From Lyophyllum atratum (lineage: Eukaryota; Basidiomycota; Agaricomycetes; Agaricales; Lyophyllaceae), in assembly GCA_014905825.1 (NCBI GenBank), contig JACGCN010000012.1, positions 124,001-188,000 of the forward strand: DNA of 64,000 bases, in the 5' to 3' direction. Of the stretch, positions 58,417-64,000 are shown piece by piece (the first letter of the stretch is position 1; every line of letters starts with the position of its first letter). The notes below the pieces were generated by a model. That model was not told the origin of the DNA. It saw only the letters and a program-made list of their open reading frames with translations, and made no database searches. The position numbers and the translations under genes are program-made.

Positions 58417-59615
58417 ATGGATCTCGACCTACGAAACGTTCATGTTCTCGTCACCGGTACGTGTCTTTGAATATTTCCTGAAGGCATCTGATGATCATTG
58501 CATCAACGTCACCCCAGGGGCCAGCGGAGGTATCGGGCTTGAAACTGTGGATGTATTCCTGCGTAAATTACATTGCTCCCTGCGCCTGTGATACTTCTTC
58601 GATCTCACCTATACAATTGCAGAACAAGGAGCGAAGGTTACGGCTCACTATAACTCAAATAACAAGACCTTGCAGCCTCTGGTTTCACGATACGGTTCTG
58701 CTCAAGTGCAGGCCTTCCAAGCCGATCTGACTATAGAAGGCGACGTAGCAAAACTGTTCTCTGAGGCTTCTTCTTCATTCGGAACTGTTCAAATTATTAT
58801 CATCAACCACGGTGTTTGGCCCACGACCCATCAGCCTGTGGTTCAGATGTCCCTCGACCAGTGGAAATCTACCATGGACATCAACCTGACGTCCTCTTTT
58901 CTTGTCTCAAGAGAGTTCTTGAAGGGTCTACAGAGCGCTTCGGATGACGTGAAAGCCTATGCATCAATCCTCTTCATTGGAAGCACTGCTGGCAAATTCG
59001 GTAAGATATCTTGCGCCACCCAATCCTAAATCCAAATTTGATCTCGTTGCAGGGGAGGCGGGCCATGCTGATTATGCAGCTTCAAAAAGCGGTGAGCGAC
59101 TGTCCTGCGTCCAACGCATAAAGCTCACACAGGGAATAATCCTAGCGATGATGTATGGATTGACGCTAACACTCAAAAATGAAATCGTCAAGATCGCGTC
59201 GAAGGGTCGTGTCAATTGTATCGCACCAGGATGGGTGAAGACGGTACTATTGTTTATCAACTTTTCTCTGGGAAATTGCTCAACCTTCGCGTAGCCCATG
59301 GCCGAAGAAGCATTGAATGATCCAGACGTAGTGTATCGCGCAATGGCAACGTATGATCCACTTGCTCTAAGGTTCCAACGCTCCCTCACCACCCTCGATA
59401 ATCATAGAACTCCTTTGAAGAAATTTGCGTTGACGAGTGACATCGCTAACCAGATTGTCGTCTTGTCGTCCCCGCGTGTATCAGGGCACGTTTCAGGACA
59501 GGTAATCATGGTCACAGGTGGGATGGAAGGTAATTTTCTCGAATACTACTACAACACGCCGGTGATTACTAACGTTACACAAGGTCGCTTGTTGAATCTT
59601 CCTCAAGACATATGA
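58417..59615 (+). CDS. Short-chain dehydrogenase/reductase
   Basis: Seven exons: 58417-58456, 58518-58562, 58623-59000, 59053-59091, 59146-59243, 59295-59529 and about 59584-59615. Classical SDR motifs: the NAD(P)-binding TGASGGIGLE in residues ~13-22, NHG (IIIINHGVW) near residue 80, catalytic Ser in LFIGSTAGKFG, and YAASKS (Tyr and Lys) split by an intron, then RVNCIAPGWV. The C-terminus SGHVSGQVIMVTGGMEG is typical of beta-ketoacyl-ACP reductase-like SDRs. The substrate is unknown. An Asp after HYNSN is absent, so cofactor preference is not clear. Confidence 0.85.
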
Positions 59616-59640
59616 ATACAGCAGTCGATAAACCCTATTC

Positions 59641-62600
59641 CTAAGCCGGAACATTCCCATGCAGCCTCAAGTCCCTTGAGCTGGCGCCTACTGCAATGCC
59701 TATCGTCCCCTCTGGCTTGCGCCATCCTTGGTCGGCAACATCCCAAATCGACAGAGAATGGCGTGAAAGATTGATAACCACACTCTTGGTCTGACCCGGC
59801 CTTAAGTGGACATCGGCGAAGCCTTTTAAAATCGAAGGTGGCTCCTCGGCAGAAGATGGCATTTGAACATAAAGCTGGGGGATCTATGGGTGCGTGCATC
59901 AGGTCCGAGTCGTACTGCCATCGCACATATATCGGGGGGACCGCATACCTCGCCTCCAGCAAGAGAGCCCGTGTTCTTGACGTCAAAGGTAACTTTGAAC
60001 ACCGGTCGGTGCAGCCTTCACACACATTTCTGGCGTCAGATGATCTATCCTTAGTTCGCGTCTTACTCACCAAAGTGCGGTAGAAGATCCGATACCAATC
60101 GGATTGGACTTGCCTGCCTCCCAATTCTGCTCTAGCTCTCCCTGGTTCGACCGTGAGGAAGCGATCCTCGAGATTCGAAGGTTGCTATATGCGAACTGGG
60201 TATAACTGAGACCGAAGCCAAACTCGAAGCGCGGCGTAATGTTTCGCTAGCCAAATACTATCAAAGTCTAAAATGGTGCATATTCAAAAGCACTCACAGC
60301 GTCGAATGCACGGTAACCTATGAGTAACCTGAAGATGCCACCCGTGAGTCTGTGACATCAATAACACCTGCGCAGAAACCCACCCTTCTGTATACGGAAC
60401 CTGAAGAGGTACAGCTGGCGATCCGCCGAGAATGACTTGAGCAGGGTAATCTTCGATGCGCTTCGCGATTGTGTAAGGAAGCCTTCCTGATGGGTTCCAA
60501 TCTCCGTACAAGACGTCTGTGATCGAATTACCAGCTTCTTGGCCTGGAGCGCTTGCCCATAAGACCTGTATAAATTTGATGAGCGTAAGACGGATATACA
60601 AGGATGAGAACCTACTGCAGTGACATTGGGATGATCGATCCAGGGTTCTACGATCAGCTGCCCAACGCTATGTACCACGACGATGGTATTGTTATTCTGA
60701 GCGGCGACTGAGAGGATCAAGTTGTCTCCTCCATGCCAAGCGGTCAAGTTAGTCCTGGTAAAGGAATTAGAGTACGTGCTTTATGCCGGGCGCAGAAACA
60801 AACCGGTCGCTGCCTTCGCTGGAATCTGAATTTACAAAGACGATGGCAGCAGATCTGCCAATTGCCATGTTTGCTGCTCTTGGGAGATTGAAGTCATCGA
60901 AGATCCAGGTCACAGAAGTTCGATCCTTCCTCGCACGCGCTTGAAGGGCTTCGTAGGGCTATTTGGCATCAGAGGATTTCGACGGGAAGCAGAGTATGTT
61001 CACTCACCGAAATCAAGTAGGTAAAGTCCGCTGTCCTGGAAAACACGTCTCAGCACCAATGGACGTCGACATGGAGTAGAAGGATAAATACCCGCTTCCA
61101 CCTCCCATGGCTAAAATCCCATCATTTCCACCCTGGTCCCTGAACGCGTTAGGGCCTGCTTCACGCGCAGGTCCGGCATCGCTACCAGCTAAGAATATAC
61201 TTCTAGGACGCTTGAGAGGCAGGGCTCCTCTCTCGTTCTTCAATAGCACTGTACTTGCAGCGCCCATTTCTCGGACTAGTTTGTAATGATCATCTTGAAC
61301 ATCAATATGTTGATTCGTCGCCTCGTCGCCAGGCCGATTGGCATTGAAATTAACGCGAGGGAAGGATGGCGAATTTTGGTTCAAGAAGTACCAGCCGGCC
61401 AAAACACGTGTCTGGGGAGGAAAATGAATTGTCGAAAGCTATCATGAAAGTTACAGTAGCACTTACGGCCATGTCCTCGACACGATCCTCTGAAATGGTT
61501 TGGTTCTGCACGTAGGTTGTGAGATTGCCGCCAAAGTATGACCCAGGTCCATTTCCGACGTTCCCGGGCATGGTCATCTAAAGTTTGAATTGGTCAGGAT
61601 GATCAGCACAATCAGGAGGCGCAACGCACATCGAGTCCTGCGACCGCAGAAAGCGTAGAATGCGTGCTATTCATTTCTTAAGCTCGATGTCTGGTATTAG
61701 TTATGACGGGCGCCTTACCCTCCCCAATCAGACATTACATCTGGAATCTTTGTGAGCTCTGTCGACGAACGTAAGGAGGCACACTTACATCCTTGGAACC
61801 CAAACTCTCTCTTCAGTATGTCGTTGAGAGTCTTATCATTCTCACACGCATACGTGTTGTTGATACGATCTTAATCCTCCGAATGAATGATTAGTGCAGA
61901 TGATGCAGTTTTCTTCACGTACTGTAGCTGCACATGATGCTGGTTGCACCTGCCATGACACTGCGTAAGAAAGGTTGTGCATAGACTTCGTGCTGGGTCC
62001 GGTCGTCGACATTGGAGGAGGAACTTGTACGTAGATGTTCCTGTTCGCTGCAACAAGATGAAAATCAGAGAAGCTCTGAAAAGATATACGGTAGATTTAC
62101 TTGTCTATGAAATGTTTCGCGCATGCTTGAACACCTCCTTGCTGCATACCAAGGATGGTCTCATAGGCCGCTGGAAGTTAGTTGTCAGGAGAGTACCATA
62201 GACGTAAGCAGGCTTCACGCACCCTCGCCAGCCAAGAAGGGGTCCTCACCAAACCCTTCGAAGTTCCTTCCCCCTTCTGCAACACGCCCTAAATTCATCA
62301 TGGGACCAAGAGCAACATTCACCCCTTTCCCGACATGCTCAAGCCCCATATAAAGACCACGAAGTCGGATAAGTGATCGATTAAATCTACGAAAAGCTAA
62401 GCTCAAAAAACAGCTTCATAACTAGGGAGTCATACGTTGCTGCGGCGTTAATTCCAGTAGGGAACGCAGTGACGAAGTCGGCGAGGCGTACACCGAGCGG
62501 AGAGTCCTGATGTGATGATAATGCGTTAGGGCTTGCCGCCAACAAAACCACGGAATCATCACCTCTAAGCACAATCCAGGCCATCCGCGCCCTGTGGCTG

Positions 62601-63213
62601 GTTCAATAGACGGGATATTTCCCTGGAAGAGAGTCAATATGCCGGATTCGATTAGATCCCGCGGAGAGACCGATACTCACAACGCAGCGCCCTTGGAAAC
62701 CAGTCGACTGCACTCCAGTCGTTACGCTCACAAGTTCATCAAGACTGAAACCTGAAATCTAAACAGCCCTCAATACCTCAGTAACTTCGTCCTCCAAGGC
62801 TAGGTATCGGCGTTTTAACATACCTTCGCTTTGGCTTTGGCATAAGCTGCCGACCATGCAGGGCCAAAGTCAGGAACGACCACAGTAGAGTCCTGAGTTG
62901 AAGGCGGGTGCTTGGGATCTGTAGCCGGAAAAACACCAGCGATCGGGCCTTGAGAGGGAGATGCTAGAACAGAGGAAGAGGTTTGCGAAACGCCTGTTGA
63001 CGGAGCAGTGGGAATTCCTGTCGACGAAACCTGCGAAAAAGATGATGCTAATGAGCTTTCCACTGTTGTCAGAGTGATCGAAGCTGAAGCCACGGGCCCG
63101 CTTGTTCCGTGAATAGAAATCGACGACGCTGCAGGGGTGAACGACGAAGGCGTGATTCCTCCAGCCAGAGGCAGTAGCCCTAAGACCGCAAGACCGCGAG
63201 AGCGATAAAGCAT
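59641..63213 (-). CDS. Secreted GH3 beta-glucosidase
   Basis: At least ten short introns; start [19 protein letters not shown] is a signal peptide, followed by a Ser/Thr-rich linker (to about residue 75). The GH3 catalytic domain shows [23 protein letters not shown] and [15 protein letters not shown], and the nucleophile Asp in [20 protein letters not shown]. The second domain has [13 protein letters not shown] and [17 protein letters not shown]; the fibronectin-III-like end has [15 protein letters not shown] and [19 protein letters not shown]. It cleaves cellobiose and other beta-glucosides outside the cell. No stop or frameshift was met in the parts I joined; the exact intron list is not complete. 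Confidence 0.88.
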
Positions 63214-64000
63214 TGTGGCTGGGAGTGTTTTATCCCCAACTTCGTCTGTGAGAGGTGATTAAATACGCGGTCAACTTTGCTCGGCATTGAAAAGAGGCTC
63301 GTCTGGTAGCCCATTTCTCGTCAACGGAAGGGATGGGAGCATGCGCCCTCCTCGTCCCATGATGCTATGCCGTGAAGTTTACTCGACGAAACGGCACCAT
63401 GACTGAACAATCTATAAGTCAGCGTGAGTTCCTGTGGGTTTTGCTTCGCAAGTGTGGCAAGACACCACGCTGCATTCCTCGTGAATTGTAGAGATAGAAC
63501 TTCTGCAAAGACTTCTCCGTATGCAAATAGCATGACTGGGCTCTGAGTCACGGTCAGAGTGATCAGGTGTCCCATAACCTTTCGGGGATTGCGTTTGTCG
63601 GAAGCGTCGTTGAATTCGGCATGCAGGAGCGTTATGGAGGCAGGAGTGCCAGCGCATGGCAGCGTGGGTAAAAGTGCATCAGTTTCAGGAGCCGCTACAT
63701 GTACTTCACCCAAGGAGAGCCGCTCGGGAGGAAGAGCGGTGCTTGCAAGGCCACTATAAGTAGGACTCAAAATAGGACTTGATCATGAAGGGGGCCGCAA
63801 TCATTGCCGGAGTTATCGGGTTTGTGTCCCTATGTTTGCCAACAGCCTTCCCTAATCACAGTGGGGGGCCCGACCGAGACGAGAATCAGTGCACTATAGA
63901 GATAGCTCGCCTGTACTTATGATTCTTGATTTTCTGGAGATATATCTCTTCAGCGGTCCTTGGAGCATGCTTATATTATTTTATGAACGCGTCGCGCGAC
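63214..64000. other. Upstream region of the beta-glucosidase and window end
   Basis: A 149-codon minus-strand frame (63321-63770) has no ATG and no recognised content. Nothing else is supported up to the window end. Confidence 0.5.

Noticed and set aside
63321..63770. 149-codon minus-strand open frame near the window end
   Set aside because: Starts at TTG without an ATG, no recognisable motif and no splice support.

Overview
The window is nuclear DNA of a filamentous basidiomycete, most likely an agaricomycete. Most genes carry several short introns (about 45-65 nt, GT-AG, CTRAY-type branch points). The gene content is typical of that class: a heme-thiolate peroxidase, a P450, a SAT4/rhodopsin-like membrane protein, a NACHT-ankyrin STAND receptor, agaricomycete P-loop GTPases and a giant DUF3638/DUF3645 protein. 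Exon joins were worked out by hand, and for the larger genes the reading phase closes exactly across all exons.

Layout: 1-4440, minus: a P-loop GTPase gene that runs into a ~2.6 kb tandem array of intron-like units separated by 3-nt exons; this is the outstanding feature. 4.5-5.5 kb: a decayed second GTPase on the plus strand. 6.5-7.4 kb: a small spliced ORF and mitochondrial ribosomal protein bL31m. 8.7-12.5 kb: SAT4-like membrane protein and a GT61-like glycosyltransferase, convergent. 13.6-16.4 kb: a P450 with damaged splice sites and duplicated copies of its first exon. 17.1-23.4 kb: an intron-containing tRNA-Thr, a basidiomycete hypothetical, an OTU deubiquitinase, a second tRNA-Thr with tRNA relics, and a peroxygenase-like heme-thiolate protein. 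24.2-26.5 kb: a small hypothetical and an F-box-like protein. 26.7-30.9 kb: L-rhamnonate dehydratase and a divergently transcribed sugar transporter. 31.6-32.6 kb: a mitochondrial-type RRM protein. 33.3-44.5 kb: one 3,111-codon DUF3638/DUF3645 gene whose third intron holds a 1.6 kb inverted-repeat element. 44.8-53.3 kb: a hypothetical, COQ8, OPI3-type methyltransferase, UBE2S and a metallo-beta-lactamase-fold protein. 54.2-57.9 kb: the STAND receptor. 58.4-63.2 kb: a short-chain dehydrogenase and a secreted GH3 beta-glucosidase.

Links between genes: LRA3 plus the sugar transporter share a 377-bp promoter and look like a small L-rhamnose module. COQ8, bL31m and the RRM protein serve mitochondria. 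OTU and UBE2S act in ubiquitin chemistry, and the DUF3638 family is sometimes annotated as ubiquitin hydrolase. The GTPases and the STAND protein belong to rapidly evolving fungal families. No metabolic cluster beyond the rhamnose pair is evident.
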